A stretch of 64,000 bases of DNA. Origin: a bacterium. GTDB taxonomy: Bacteria; Myxococcota_A; UBA9160; UBA4427. Of the stretch, positions 43,550 to 53,164 are shown one piece after another. Positions within the stretch are counted from its first letter, which is position 1; each line of letters opens with the position of its first letter. The position numbers were made by a program, and so were the translations under genes. The DNA lies in NCBI GenBank assembly GCA_024742285.1, contig JANSYR010000011.1:181951-245950 (forward strand). The letters run 5' to 3'. Under the pieces are notes generated by a model that had not been told where the DNA came from, made no database searches, and saw only the letters and a program-made list of their open reading frames with translations.

Positions 43550-44515
43550 ATAGTCGTCGACCTGGATCTCCGCTCCGTAGTCGGCGAAATCGCCCGCCGA
43601 GCGCTGGTCCCGGAAATGCGCCCAGGACACGGGTCGGAAGCGCGGACGCTCGCTCGAGTGGTCCGCCAGGATCGGCTCGCAGACGGTGTCGTACCGGGGG
43701 TTGTAGAAGAAGGGCGAGCTGAACCGCTCCTGGTCGCGCCGGGCGAGGACGCGGTGGACCGGCGATCGGTAGCGGTCGTTGCTCCAGACCCGAAGCATGT
43801 CGCCGAGGTTCACGGTCAACGCTCCGGGGACGGGTTCCACGAGCTCGAAGCGATTCCCGATCTCGACCTGGAGGCTCGCGACGTGGTCCTGGAACAGGAT
43901 CGTGAGCGCGCCGGCGTCGCTGTGGGGGTGGACGCCGAGGTGGCCCGAGTCGGGAAGCGGCGGGGCGTCCGGCGAGGCCGGCGCGGCGCAGACCGGGTAG
44001 CGGTTCAGGCGGACGAAGCTCGAGTCGCCATCGAAGTAGGCCGCGAGCCGATCCGGCGCGAAGCCGAGGCTCACCGAGAGCGCGCGGAGGAGATGTCGGC
44101 CGAGCTGGAGAGCGGCCGCATGATGGGCGACGAGGGCGTCCCGGATCGCGGGCTCGCCGGGCGGCCAGCGATTCGTGCCATCGCTGTGGACGGGCGTCGC
44201 TCGATCCGGATCGGGCTCGGCGCCGTAGTCGAAGACTTCCTTCCAGTCGGGCCGATTCTTGGTCAGCTCTTCGTCGTAGTAGCCCCAGGCGTTGTCTCGG
44301 GAGCGGCGGATGCTGCGCTTCACCGGCTCCGGAAGCGCGAAAAGGGCGTGCATCGCGGCCTCGAAGCGCGCCAGGTCCGCCTCGCTCCGGTCGTGGCCGA
44401 CGATGTGGAACATGCCGAGGGAACGACTGGGCGCCTCGACGTCTCGAGCGACGCGGTCGAGCGCACGCTCGTCACCCGACGTCAATCCGGTGATGTCGAC
44501 GGTCTCAGGAGGCAT
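43538..44515 (-). CDS. 2-oxoglutarate/Fe(II)-dependent oxygenase (isopenicillin N synthase family)
   Basis: Non-haem iron oxygenase of 325 residues. The N-terminal DIOX_N part has GMFHIVGHDRSEADLARFE. The iron ligands are the H-x-D in GVHPHSDAGALTILFQD near residue 199 and the histidine in RSPVHRVLARR near residue 253. The arginine that binds 2-oxoglutarate is in ERFSSPFFYNP near residue 263. It oxidises a small organic substrate with O2 and 2-oxoglutarate. The last codons lie inside the second unit of the 34-bp duplication. It is divergent from the P450 gene at 44626, with about 110 bases between. Confidence 0.92.
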   Translation of the reverse strand: MPPETVDITGLTSGDERALDRVARDVEAPSRSLGMFHIVGHDRSEADLARFEAAMHALFALPEPVKRSIRRSRDNAWGYYDEELTKNRPDWKEVFDYGAEPDPDRATPVHSDGTNRWPPGEPAIRDALVAHHAAALQLGRHLLRALSVSLGFAPDRLAAYFDGDSSFVRLNRYPVCAAPASPDAPPLPDSGHLGVHPHSDAGALTILFQDHVASLQVEIGNRFELVEPVPGALTVNLGDMLRVWSNDRYRSPVHRVLARRDQERFSSPFFYNPRYDTVCEPILADHSSERPRFRPVSWAHFRDQRSAGDFADYGAEIQVDDYRVA

Positions 44516-44625
44516 TCGCGGCAGGTTAGCGTGGCGGTGTGACGCTGCCGAGAGACCGTTCCACCGCCCTTGCTTCCGGGACGCCGTCTGACACATCATG
44601 GAGTCGTTGGGGAGGAGGTGTTCGC

Positions 44626-45819
44626 GTGACGATCCAGTACCCCGCTCAGCTCGACGAGGACTTCGACTACTTCGAGGCGGATCGGCCCGATCTCGTCGAC
44701 CAGCTGAGGCGCCACCGCGAGACGCGACCCGCGGCCTGGGTGAAGGCCTGGGGGCAGCCGGCGCTGATGTTCACCAGCTACGAGCTGGTGGACGCGGCCT
44801 TCCGGGACGAAGAGACATTTCCCTCGGCTGCCTTCTACGGCACGACCGTGACCGACGTTCTGGGCCGCAACATCCAGTGCATGGAAGGCACCGAGCACCG
44901 CCGCAACCGCGCCCTGGTCTCTCCCTACTTCCGCGCGAAGAACGTCGCCGAAGTGGTACCGCCCCTGCTCGAGCCGGTCGCCCACGAACTCATCGATCGC
45001 TTCGAGGCCGCCGGCAAGACCGATCTGGTCGCTTCCTTCACGAAGGTCTATCCGATCAAGATCATCCTCCGTCTCCTCGGTCTGCCCCTCGAGTCCGAGG
45101 ACGACGTCGCGCGCTGGGCCATGGGGATGATGGACATCCAGCACAATTTCGAGCTGGCCGTCCAGTGCTCGATGGACTTCCGTGCCTTCGTGACGCCCGT
45201 CCTCGAGCGACGTCGGGTCGCGCCCGGAGAGGATCTGCTCTCCCAGCTCGCGAGCGTGGAGATCGAGGGCGAACGGCTCTCGAACGACGAGATCATGAAC
45301 TTCCTGCTCCTGCTCTTTCCGGCCGGGGCGGATACGACGTTCCTCGGTCTGGGAACGACGCTCTTCGCCTTGCTGACCCACCCGGAACAGCTGGAGTACG
45401 TCCGCTCCGTCCTGAACGAGGAGTGCCGCTGGGCCGCGGAGGAGGCGATCCGGTGGGTGCCGCCGGTCTCGTTGCAGCCGCGGAGGAACGCGAAGGACGT
45501 GGTCTGGCGCGACATCCCGATTCCGGCCGGCGCGAACCTGATCTTCGCCACCCTAGCGGGCAACCGCGATCCGGCCGCGTACGAAGACCCGGACCGATTC
45601 GACGTCCGCCGCCGGCCGAAGGCGACGCTCACGTTCGGGCGCGGACCCCATTTCTGTCTGGGTGCCCACCTTGCCCGCGCCGAGATGGAGGTCGCGGTTC
45701 GCGTCCTGCTCGAGCGCCTGCCGCGCCTTCGTCTGGTCGAGGGGAGTGAGGCTCGGATCACGTCCGGGATCGTGCCGGTCTTCCGCGGGCCGAATCGGCT
45801 TCCGGTTCGATTCGACTGA
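44626..45819 (+). CDS. Cytochrome P450
   Basis: P450 of 397 residues. FPAGADTTFLGLGTTLFALL is the I-helix with the AGADTT oxygen-activation motif, EEAIRW holds the ExxR pair, and FGRGPHFCLGAHLARAE near residues 337-353 is the heme loop. GGAGG eight bases before the GTG at 44626 decides the start. Downstream on the same strand are an SRPBCC protein and a 3beta-HSD-like dehydrogenase, suggesting a hydroxylation and oxidation sequence on a hydrophobic, possibly steroidal or terpenoid substrate. No redox partner gene is nearby. Confidence 0.93.
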   Translation: MTIQYPAQLDEDFDYFEADRPDLVDQLRRHRETRPAAWVKAWGQPALMFTSYELVDAAFRDEETFPSAAFYGTTVTDVLGRNIQCMEGTEHRRNRALVSPYFRAKNVAEVVPPLLEPVAHELIDRFEAAGKTDLVASFTKVYPIKIILRLLGLPLESEDDVARWAMGMMDIQHNFELAVQCSMDFRAFVTPVLERRRVAPGEDLLSQLASVEIEGERLSNDEIMNFLLLLFPAGADTTFLGLGTTLFALLTHPEQLEYVRSVLNEECRWAAEEAIRWVPPVSLQPRRNAKDVVWRDIPIPAGANLIFATLAGNRDPAAYEDPDRFDVRRRPKATLTFGRGPHFCLGAHLARAEMEVAVRVLLERLPRLRLVEGSEARITSGIVPVFRGPNRLPVRFD

Positions 45820-45935
45820 CGAAGGGCGAGGACTGGACTCTCGGCGGACTCGCGTCTGGCGAATCCGGCTTCGCCGCGCGGGTCGGACGCCATTCGCTCA
45901 TTCTCTCGGATGGGCTCCGCGATACCCTTGCGCGC

Positions 45936-46379
45936 GTGAAGACACGAGACTCCGTTCGCGCCGAGATCGAGATCGATGCGCCGATCGAATCCGTCTGGCA
46001 AGTGCTAGGCGACCTCGACCGCTACTGCGACTGGAACCCGTTCACGCCGAGGGCCGACTCGGGCCTCTCGATCGGCGATCCGATCTGGTTCCGCGTCCGG
46101 CTCTTCGGCGACTGGACGATTCCGTGGCGGGAGCGCGTGACGCGCAACGCGCCCCACACCCTGGGCTGGGAGCTGGTCCTCGGCCACCGGCGCCTGCTTC
46201 ATGCCGAGCGCGTCCAGGTCCTGACCGAGGTCGACCCGCACCGGACCCACTACATGACCGAGGACCGCTTCAGCGGATGGCTCGCCGGACTCGTCCTCGT
46301 TCTCTTCGGGGGCTCGATGGGCAAGGGGTTCGCGGATTGCGCTCACGGCCTGAAGAAGGCCTCGGAGAATCGTCGATGA
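45936..46379 (+). CDS. SRPBCC (START/polyketide cyclase-like) protein
   Basis: Small hydrophobic-ligand-binding fold of 147 residues. It begins VRAEIEIDAPIESVWQVLGD then LDRYCDWNPFTPRA, the classic start of the polyketide_cyc2 family, and ends in the long amphipathic helix GGSMGKGFADCAHGLKKA. It may bind or deliver the substrate for the neighbouring P450 or dehydrogenase. The GTG start at 45936 has no strong ribosome site. Its stop overlaps the start of the next gene by four bases (ATGA). Confidence 0.85.
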   Translation: MKTRDSVRAEIEIDAPIESVWQVLGDLDRYCDWNPFTPRADSGLSIGDPIWFRVRLFGDWTIPWRERVTRNAPHTLGWELVLGHRRLLHAERVQVLTEVDPHRTHYMTEDRFSGWLAGLVLVLFGGSMGKGFADCAHGLKKASENRR

Positions 46380-47464
46380 CGACCGCCAATGGCGCTCCGG
46401 GCACGCTCCGCGTCCTGCTGACCGGAGGGGCCGGCTTCCTCGGCCGCGCGATCCTGCGCGAGTTCTCGAAGCTGCCGGACGTCGAGGTTCGCGTGCTCGA
46501 TCGAGCCCCCCTCGACCCCGAGCGCTTCCCGGACGTCGAGTTCCGGGTGGGGGACATCGTCGACTACGAGACCGTGGTCGACGCCTGCCGCGACGTCGAC
46601 GTCGTGCTGCACGCCGCCTCGCAGGTCGATTGGGGACACACCACGCGGGAAGCCCTCGAAGCCGTGAACGTGGGCGGGACGCGAACGGTGATCGGGGCCT
46701 GCCGCGAGGCGGGCGTGGCGGGGCTCGTCTACACGAGCTCGATGGACGTGGTCTGCGGGACCGAGCCGCTCTCCGGTGTCGACGAACGGCACCCGTACCC
46801 CGCGCGGTTCACGAACGAGTATTCGCGGACGAAGGCGGTCGCGGAGCAAGAGGTGCTCGCGGCCGACGACGCGACGCTCCGGACGTGTGCGCTTAGGCCG
46901 TGCGGTCTCTTCGGCGAAGGCGACCCCTATCACGTGGCGAACGTGCTGGACGTGCTCGAGAAGGACGGCCTGCCGTTCCGGATCGGCGACGGAACGGCTC
47001 GCTTTCAGCACGTCTACGTCGGCAACGTGGCGCATGCGCACGTGCTCGCCGCTCGCGCGCTCCTCGCCCCCGAGAGCCCGCTCCGCGGCGAGGCGTATTT
47101 CCTGACCGACGACTGCGAAGCGATCAACTTCCTCGACTTCATGGAGCCGATCGTCGAGGCGCTCGGACATCGGCTTCCGCCGAAGTCCAGGCGGATGCCG
47201 TATTCGATTCTCTTCGGGGTCGGGGCGCTGATGGAGGCGGCGGCATGGGTCGTTCGCGGCCTCTCGAGATTGGCGCCGGAAGGATCCCGTGTCCGGGAGA
47301 AGGTCGCCTTCGCACCGGTGCTCACCCGGTCGAGCGTCCGGTTCCTCTGCCACGACCACGTCTTCGACGGAAGCAAGGCCCGGCGCGATCTCGACTACAA
47401 GCCGATCTATGGCGAGGCCGAGGCGCTCGAGCGGACGATCGCCTGGTTCCGCGACGAGAGGTGA
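46376..47464 (+). CDS. NAD-dependent epimerase/dehydratase family protein (3beta-HSD-like)
   Basis: Extended SDR of 362 residues with TGGAGFLG at residues 16-23, YTSSMDVVCG with the active-site serine, the EYSRTK tyrosine/lysine pair near 149-153, LRPCGLFGEGDPYHV and FQHVYVGNVAHAHVLAARAL. The pattern is that of 3beta-hydroxysteroid dehydrogenase/isomerase and sterol-4-alpha-carboxylate dehydrogenase relatives. A hydrophobic segment near residue 290 may attach it to the membrane. It is translationally coupled to the SRPBCC gene (ATGA), completing a three-gene unit with the P450. Confidence 0.88.
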   Translation: MTTANGAPGTLRVLLTGGAGFLGRAILREFSKLPDVEVRVLDRAPLDPERFPDVEFRVGDIVDYETVVDACRDVDVVLHAASQVDWGHTTREALEAVNVGGTRTVIGACREAGVAGLVYTSSMDVVCGTEPLSGVDERHPYPARFTNEYSRTKAVAEQEVLAADDATLRTCALRPCGLFGEGDPYHVANVLDVLEKDGLPFRIGDGTARFQHVYVGNVAHAHVLAARALLAPESPLRGEAYFLTDDCEAINFLDFMEPIVEALGHRLPPKSRRMPYSILFGVGALMEAAAWVVRGLSRLAPEGSRVREKVAFAPVLTRSSVRFLCHDHVFDGSKARRDLDYKPIYGEAEALERTIAWFRDER

Positions 47465-47501
47465 GGGCGGGTCCTCGAAGGCGGCGTGATCGATTCGGGC
47501 G

Positions 47502-48836
47502 CTAGGCCTGGCCGCGAAGCGCCCGGCGTGCCTCGAAGCGGAACGTATAGCCGCCCGTGAAGCGCGCGATTCCCAACTCGGGCGGCTCCGGGGCGGGCTC
47601 GGCCTTCGTGTCGATCGTGATCTCCCAGGCGAGCTTGGCATCACCGGGCGAAGCCGCGCGGACCCGGGCACGACGGTTGACGTGCTGGACCATCGCTTCG
47701 ATCCCCGGATGGGGCTCCGGGCCGAGCTGACGGAACCAGCTCAGCTCGGTCTCCTCCTGAAGCGCGGGGCAGTCGCGGATTTCGAGGCGGATCGTGTTCG
47801 CATCCGCCAGCTCGACCCGCGCATCGACGTAGCTGCGCGGCTGGAAGTGCGGGTGGAGCTGCAGGACCTTCGCGATCGTCTCGAGGTCGTCGCCTTCGAG
47901 CCCGAGGCCCGCGTAGTTCTGGAGGCGCTCCACCGCCGTCTCGGCGTGTCCCACCCACATCCGGTCGCCCATCTGGATCCCCTTCTCCTCGCCGAGCGCC
48001 TGGCCGTTGCAGAGGATGAACGACTGCATGAGCAGCAGCGTCTGCACGCAGAACTCCTGACTGATCCCGACGAGGGCGCGGTGGGAGAAGTCCTGGAGCT
48101 GGGCGTGCGGGTCGAAGGCATGGGTGTAGTCGGTCCATCCGCCGGGCTCCGCGTCCCCGTCCGGAAGAACGAGGTCGATCGTGGCGAGCTTGCGGTCGGC
48201 CATCACCTCGAGGTTCGGGTGATGCGTGAAGGGCTGGCTCTCTTCCGAGAGGTAGACGGCCCAGCGGCAGTGGGGATAGCGCCCGGCGCCGTTCCCGACG
48301 ACGCCGAGCACGTCGTCGTCGATTCGCGGCGGGCGGTGGATCGGACGCATGACCATGCGCGGGTTCGTCGCGGCGGCGGTGGCGTCGAAGGTGGGGTCCT
48401 CGATGTCGTGGCACATGAGCTTCACGGTCTTCTGGTTGCCGGTCTTCTCGATGTCGAGAAGGGCCCCGCAATGACAGAGCCAGAACTCGCCGTACTCGGG
48501 CGAGTCGAGGCGGAACTGGAAGTCCATGAACTGCTGGGGTGATCCGACCTCGAGCTGCAATCCCTTGAAGACCGTCTCGACGGTGTCGCCCTCGAAGCCG
48601 AGAAAGCGTTGCATGCGCTTGGAGTAGATCGGGCTCGCACCCATCCACTCCTCGATCCCCGATCGTACGAAGCCATCGGTCCCTTGCTCCATCCCGACGA
48701 GGGGCTGGCCGCAGCGATCGAGCAGATGACCGATCAGCAGGTACTCGTAGCCGAGCTTGACGAGCGCCGAACGCGAGAAGTCGGCGAGGGTGAGGTCGGG
48801 GTCGAAGGGACCCGAGTAGTCGTCGCGAAGGGGCAT
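47502..48836 (-). CDS. Uncharacterised protein with internal duplication
   Basis: A 444-residue soluble protein. Two halves are clearly related. FDPDLTLADFSRSALVKLGY (near residue 10) parallels FDPHAQLQDFSHRALVGISQ (near residue 240). GFEGDTVETVFKGLQL parallels GLEGDDLETIAKVLQL. The first copy ends in FWLCHCGALLDIE with a C-x-C, and the second in IRLEIRDCPALQEE. The helices resemble the DUF6125/ATC-hydrolase-type domain, but I am not certain. There is no signal peptide or catalytic motif I recognise. GGAGAGACGG precedes the ATG. It is convergent with the 3beta-HSD-like gene and transcribed alone. Confidence 0.75.
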   Translation of the reverse strand: MPLRDDYSGPFDPDLTLADFSRSALVKLGYEYLLIGHLLDRCGQPLVGMEQGTDGFVRSGIEEWMGASPIYSKRMQRFLGFEGDTVETVFKGLQLEVGSPQQFMDFQFRLDSPEYGEFWLCHCGALLDIEKTGNQKTVKLMCHDIEDPTFDATAAATNPRMVMRPIHRPPRIDDDVLGVVGNGAGRYPHCRWAVYLSEESQPFTHHPNLEVMADRKLATIDLVLPDGDAEPGGWTDYTHAFDPHAQLQDFSHRALVGISQEFCVQTLLLMQSFILCNGQALGEEKGIQMGDRMWVGHAETAVERLQNYAGLGLEGDDLETIAKVLQLHPHFQPRSYVDARVELADANTIRLEIRDCPALQEETELSWFRQLGPEPHPGIEAMVQHVNRRARVRAASPGDAKLAWEITIDTKAEPAPEPPELGIARFTGGYTFRFEARRALRGQA

Positions 48837-49068
48837 GGCCGTCTCTCCAACGAGAGACCAGCGTGCTGGCCTCCTGCGGCTCGTCTTCGGTTACGATGAT
48901 CGCCGGTAGGCGGCGCTTCATCCAGCCCCTGGCGCGCTCCAAGCGGAGTAGAGCAGGGTGCCGCAGAGATCTTCCGGGTCGCCCAGGACCCTGGCCAGGG
49001 TCTCGAGAATCGAGTGGGCGGGCATGTCCCCGCCAAGCGGGTTCTGCAGGAACGAACGGAGTCGAAGG

Positions 49069-51357
49069 ATGGGCGATCGAGCTGGCGAATTCATGCGGAC
49101 GGGGACGGGTGGTCGGCGCTCTCCGGGGGCCTCGGGCCAGAAGGGATCGGGTGGGATCCGCGGGACGATCGCGGCCTGCGTGCTCCTCTTTGCAGGGATC
49201 GCCGGCGCGGCGCAGGAGCGGCCGAACGTCGTGATCGTCATCATGGACGACGTCGGCTTCGCGGATCTCGGCGCCTACGGCTCCGAGATCGAGACGCCGA
49301 CCATCGATCGGCTGGCGGAGAACGGCCTGCGCTACACGCACTTCACCGTGACGGGGGTCTGTTCACCGAGCCGGGCCGCGCTCCTGACCGGGCTGAATCA
49401 TCACTCCGCCGGCGTCGGTCACGCCTCGGACATCCCTCGCGAGTTCCGCGGCTATCGCGGCGAGATCCACGAGGACATCACGACCCTGCCGGAAATCCTT
49501 CGCGCCGAGGGCTATGCGACGCTCATGGTCGGCAAGTGGCACCTCGTGAACGGGGTCCACCGAACGGCGGCGGGGCCCTACGACGAGTGGCCGACCGGAC
49601 GCGGATTCGACCACTTCTACGGATTCCTCGCCTCCCACGCGAGCCAGTGGGGCCCCCACGATCTCTGGGAGGGGACCACGGCCGTCGAGGCCCCGGCGGA
49701 CGGCAGCTACTACTTCCCCGACGCGATGACCGACCGCGCGCTCGAGATGCTCGAGGCGCAGCGGCAGGACGATCCGGACCGTCCCTTCTTCCTCTACTAC
49801 TCGACGCCAGCGGCCCACGCGCCCCACCACACGAAGCCCGAGGACCGCGCGAAGTACGCCGGGCGCTTCGATCGAGGATACGACGTGTCGCGCGCGGAGC
49901 GCCTGGCGCGGCAGAAGGGGATGGGGCTCGTTCCCGAGGACGCGCCGCTCGCTCCCTACTACCCCGGCGTCGTTCCCTTCGACGAGCTCTCCGACGAGGA
50001 GCGACGCGTGTCGACACGCCTCCAGGAGAACCACGCCGCGTACCTCGACAACATGGATCAGAACCTGGGGCGGGTGATCAGCTGGCTCTCCCAGCACGGC
50101 GAGCTCGAGAACACGATCCTGCTCGTGATGTCCGACAACGGCGGGAGTCGAGAAGCCTTTGCCAACGGCACGACGAACCAGGGGCGCTTCTTCAGTCAGT
50201 TCGGGGAGACCCACGAGCAGCGCATGCGCGAGCTGCCGCTCATCGGGGGACCCGACTCCTATCCGAACTATCCCCTGGGCTGGATGCAGGCGAGCAATAC
50301 CCCCTTCAAGCTGAGCAAGGCGAGCGTGCACGGGGGCGGCGTCCGCTCCCCGCTCGTCGTGCACTGGCCCGGAGGAGGGATCGAGGCCGGCGGCCTACGC
50401 AAGCAGATGCACCACGTGAATGACGTCGCCCCGACGGTCCTCGAGCTGCTCGGGATCGAGCATCCCTCGTCCCGCGCCGAGAGCGAGGTCGTGCCGATGG
50501 AGGGGACGAGCTTCGCGTACTCCCTGGCCGATGCCGATGCGCCGACCCGCAAGCTCGAGCAGTACTACGAGATGGAGGGGAATCGGGCGATCTACGCGCG
50601 GGGCTGGAAGCTGGTCTCGTGGCACCCCGACGGCGAGTCCTACGAGGACTATCCGTGGGAGCTCTACCATCTCGACGAAGACCCGACCGAGTCGAAGGAT
50701 CTGGCCGAGATCCATCCGGAGAAGGTCGTCGAGCTCTCGCAGGCCTTCGATGCGGCGGCGGCGCGCTACGACGTCCTGCCGATCGACGATCGGTGGTTCA
50801 ACGACCGGGCCGGATTCACGAGCCCCGAGCCCGAGACATTCAGCCTGCAAGACGGGGCGGGGCCCCTGAATACCCTCGCCGAGGCGCCTCGCATGGCGAT
50901 GCGTTCGTGGACGATCACCGCGCGGCTCTCGCGGGCGCAGGGCGACCAGGGCGTGCTCGTCGCCATGGGCGACATCTACTCCGGCTACTCGCTGTACCTC
51001 CAGGGCGATCGCGCGCATTTCGCGGTCAACCTCTTCGGGGACCTGACGGTCCTCCGTTCGAGCGCACCCCTGCCGGAGGGCGCGACCGAGATCGAGGTGG
51101 AGTTCCAGCACGACGGGACGTTCGAGGCGATCCTCCGCGGCGGGCTCTGGAGCCGGTATCGGTTCCTGGGCGGAGACGTCTCTCTGAAGGTCGATGGCAT
51201 CGAAGTGGCCGAAGCGCGTCTGCCCTACGGGCCGCCCGTGCTGATCTGGGAGGGCCTCGACGTGGGGCTCGATCGGGGCTCGCCGGTGACGCGCGCGTAC
51301 ACGGCGCCTTTCGACTTCACGGGTGAGCTGGCGGAGGTTGCGTTCGATCTGCGTTGA
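49069..51357 (+). CDS. Exported arylsulfatase family protein with extra C-terminal beta domain
   Basis: Type I sulfatase of about 762 residues. The hydrophobic segment GTIAACVLLFAGIAGAAQ is a signal peptide. VIVIMDDVGFADLGAYGS gives the calcium-binding aspartates. GVCSPSRAALLTG near residue 96 holds the C-x-P-S-R site where the cysteine is converted to formylglycine. MVGKWHL and VMSDNGGSREAF complete the active site. After the sulfatase core, residues from about 590 on form an additional beta-sandwich-like region found in large arylsulfatases. The ATG at 49069 has CGGAG seven bases upstream; a later ATG at 49093 is possible. An anaerobic or aerobic formylglycine enzyme must be encoded elsewhere. 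Confidence 0.9.
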   Translation: MGDRAGEFMRTGTGGRRSPGASGQKGSGGIRGTIAACVLLFAGIAGAAQERPNVVIVIMDDVGFADLGAYGSEIETPTIDRLAENGLRYTHFTVTGVCSPSRAALLTGLNHHSAGVGHASDIPREFRGYRGEIHEDITTLPEILRAEGYATLMVGKWHLVNGVHRTAAGPYDEWPTGRGFDHFYGFLASHASQWGPHDLWEGTTAVEAPADGSYYFPDAMTDRALEMLEAQRQDDPDRPFFLYYSTPAAHAPHHTKPEDRAKYAGRFDRGYDVSRAERLARQKGMGLVPEDAPLAPYYPGVVPFDELSDEERRVSTRLQENHAAYLDNMDQNLGRVISWLSQHGELENTILLVMSDNGGSREAFANGTTNQGRFFSQFGETHEQRMRELPLIGGPDSYPNYPLGWMQASNTPFKLSKASVHGGGVRSPLVVHWPGGGIEAGGLRKQMHHVNDVAPTVLELLGIEHPSSRAESEVVPMEGTSFAYSLADADAPTRKLEQYYEMEGNRAIYARGWKLVSWHPDGESYEDYPWELYHLDEDPTESKDLAEIHPEKVVELSQAFDAAAARYDVLPIDDRWFNDRAGFTSPEPETFSLQDGAGPLNTLAEAPRMAMRSWTITARLSRAQGDQGVLVAMGDIYSGYSLYLQGDRAHFAVNLFGDLTVLRSSAPLPEGATEIEVEFQHDGTFEAILRGGLWSRYRFLGGDVSLKVDGIEVAEARLPYGPPVLIWEGLDVGLDRGSPVTRAYTAPFDFTGELAEVAFDLR

Positions 51358-51438
51358 GGTCGGATCGTCCGCGGATCCGTTGGCGCGCGCTGCTAGCCTC
51401 GGCCACCGATTCGCGATTCCCGGAGAGGAACGGCCACG

Positions 51439-52203
51439 ATGCTCGAGATCCACCAGTTCGGATGTCTCTCCGACAACTACGGCTTTCTCGTCCACGATCC
51501 CGACTCCGGATCGACCGCGTGCGTCGATACGCCGGAGGTCGAGCCGACGCTCGCTGCCCTCCAAGAGAAGGGCTGGTCGCTGACCCATATCTGGAACACA
51601 CACTGGCATCCCGATCACACGGGCGGCAACCAGGAGCTCCAGGAGAAGACGGGCTGCGCGATTCTCGGCCCGCGGAACGAGCGGGACCGGGTTCCGGGGA
51701 TCGAGACGGAGCTGGGCGAGGGCAGCACGTTCGCGTTCGGGGCGCACGAGGTCCGCGTCTTCGACGTCCCCGGTCACACGGCGGGACACATCGCCTACTG
51801 GCTGCCCGAGGATTCCGTGGCGTTCGTGGGCGACACGCTGTTCGCCCTGGGATGCGGCCGCCTCTTCGAAGGGACGGCGGAGCAGATGTGGGACTCGCTC
51901 GGAAAACTGAGGACGCTGCCCCCGGAGACCGTGGTCTACTGCGCGCACGAGTACACCCAGGCGAACGCGCGGTTCGCGCTCAGCGTGGATCCCGAGAACG
52001 CCGATCTGACCCGACGCGTCCAGGAGATCGACGCGATGCGCGCCAAGGGCCTCGCCACGGTGCCCACCACGATCGGGGTCGAGCATTCGACGAACCCGTT
52101 CCTGCGCGCCGACGACCCGGCCTTCCAGCGCGCGATCGGCATGGAAGGCGCGGATCCCGTCGCGGTCTTCGCGGAGACGCGCAAGCGCAAGGACGAGTTC
52201 TGA
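51439..52203 (+). CDS. gloB: Hydroxyacylglutathione hydrolase (glyoxalase II)
   Basis: Metallo-beta-lactamase-fold hydrolase of 254 residues. The di-metal motif THWHPDHTGG starts near residue 53, followed by DVPGHTAGHIAYW, FVGDTLFALGCGRLFEG and YCAHEYTQANARFAL. These are the specific glyoxalase II features, and the length matches the family. It hydrolyses S-lactoylglutathione to lactate and glutathione. GAGAGG lies before the ATG. It follows the sulfatase by about 80 bases with no functional link apparent. Confidence 0.93.
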   Translation: MLEIHQFGCLSDNYGFLVHDPDSGSTACVDTPEVEPTLAALQEKGWSLTHIWNTHWHPDHTGGNQELQEKTGCAILGPRNERDRVPGIETELGEGSTFAFGAHEVRVFDVPGHTAGHIAYWLPEDSVAFVGDTLFALGCGRLFEGTAEQMWDSLGKLRTLPPETVVYCAHEYTQANARFALSVDPENADLTRRVQEIDAMRAKGLATVPTTIGVEHSTNPFLRADDPAFQRAIGMEGADPVAVFAETRKRKDEF

Positions 52204-52230
52204 TCCGCTCGAGCGGCCCGTGAACGTGCG

Positions 52231-53160
52231 TCAGAGGTCTTCGAGCCTGGCCTCGATCGCGGCTCGTTCGCGCGCGGGCGCGGTGTAGTCCGCGTCGAGG
52301 AGGACGATCGAGGCGTACCCCTCGGAGAGCGCGACCGCGTCCGAGTCGTCCACGTCGCGCACGACCGCTTCCGGCGCACGGAAGGCCGGTGCGTAGACGC
52401 CCGGCGCCTTCTCCTCGAAGCCCAGCCCGAACTGCATCCCGCGCCCCTGGACCGCGAATCGAACGCCCTTGATCTCGTTCCAGGGAACGGCGGGCGCGTT
52501 CAGGTTGAGCCGCGTCCCAGCCGGCAGGAGCGGGCCGTCCCCTGCGGTCCGGACCAGTCGATCGATCACCTCGACGGCCCAGGCGGCGGTGTCTTCGAAG
52601 TGCTTCCGGTGGCGGGGCTCGTCCTCCTTGCCGATCTCGTTCGCGCTCACGGCGAGCGCCGGCGTCGAGCCCAGACCCGCGGCGATCGTGGTGGCGCCGA
52701 CCGTTCCCGAGATTCCCGTGGCGGCGCCCGCGTTGGCGCCGGCGTTCGTGCCCGAGACCAGGAGGTCGAACGGGTCATCGGGGTCCGCGAAGGCCGAGAG
52801 GCCGAGCAACGCGCAGGTCGCGGGCGTCGCGTCGACACTGTACTCGCCGGGAGCGCGCTCCTCGACGCGGAGGGCACCGAAGGTCATCGAGGCGCTGCTC
52901 CCGCTTCGGTTGCCCTGGGGCGCGACGACCGTGACCCGGTGGCCGGCGCCGCGCAGCGCCGCCTCGAGCGTCTCGATCCCGGTGGATCCGTAGCCGTCGT
53001 CGTTCGTCAGGAGGATATGGAGCGGTCGCGCCTCGGCGGGCGGAACCGTCGCGCACGCCAGGCCCAGGCAGGTCGCCGCGAGTGCGATGAGGTGGAGAAG
53101 GGGGAAAGGCCGCATCGGGGATTCGGCTCGGGACTTCACGGGATCGTTGGATTGCTGCAT
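52231..53160 (-). CDS. surE: SurE-family 5'/3'-nucleotidase with signal peptide
   Basis: SurE-fold phosphatase of 309 residues. The metal motif LLTNDDGYGSTGIETLEAAL lies near residue 50, followed by VVAPQGNRSGSSASMT, DLLVSGTNAGANAGAATGIS and NLNAPAVPWNEIKG. Unlike cytosolic housekeeping SurE it has an N-terminal hydrophobic stretch, LLHLIALAATCLGLACA, so it is probably exported or periplasmic; the cysteine is not in a perfect lipobox. It starts four bases after the lipoprotein gene at 53165, in the same transcript. Role: dephosphorylation of nucleotides or other phosphoesters. Confidence 0.88.
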   Translation of the reverse strand: MQQSNDPVKSRAESPMRPFPLLHLIALAATCLGLACATVPPAEARPLHILLTNDDGYGSTGIETLEAALRGAGHRVTVVAPQGNRSGSSASMTFGALRVEERAPGEYSVDATPATCALLGLSAFADPDDPFDLLVSGTNAGANAGAATGISGTVGATTIAAGLGSTPALAVSANEIGKEDEPRHRKHFEDTAAWAVEVIDRLVRTAGDGPLLPAGTRLNLNAPAVPWNEIKGVRFAVQGRGMQFGLGFEEKAPGVYAPAFRAPEAVVRDVDDSDAVALSEGYASIVLLDADYTAPARERAAIEARLEDL

Positions 53161-53164
53161 GGGC

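Noticed and set aside
52205..52216. Palindrome CCGCTCGAGCGG between gloB and surE stops
   Set aside because: Short GC palindromes are frequent here and there is no T-run; not distinct enough to call a terminator.
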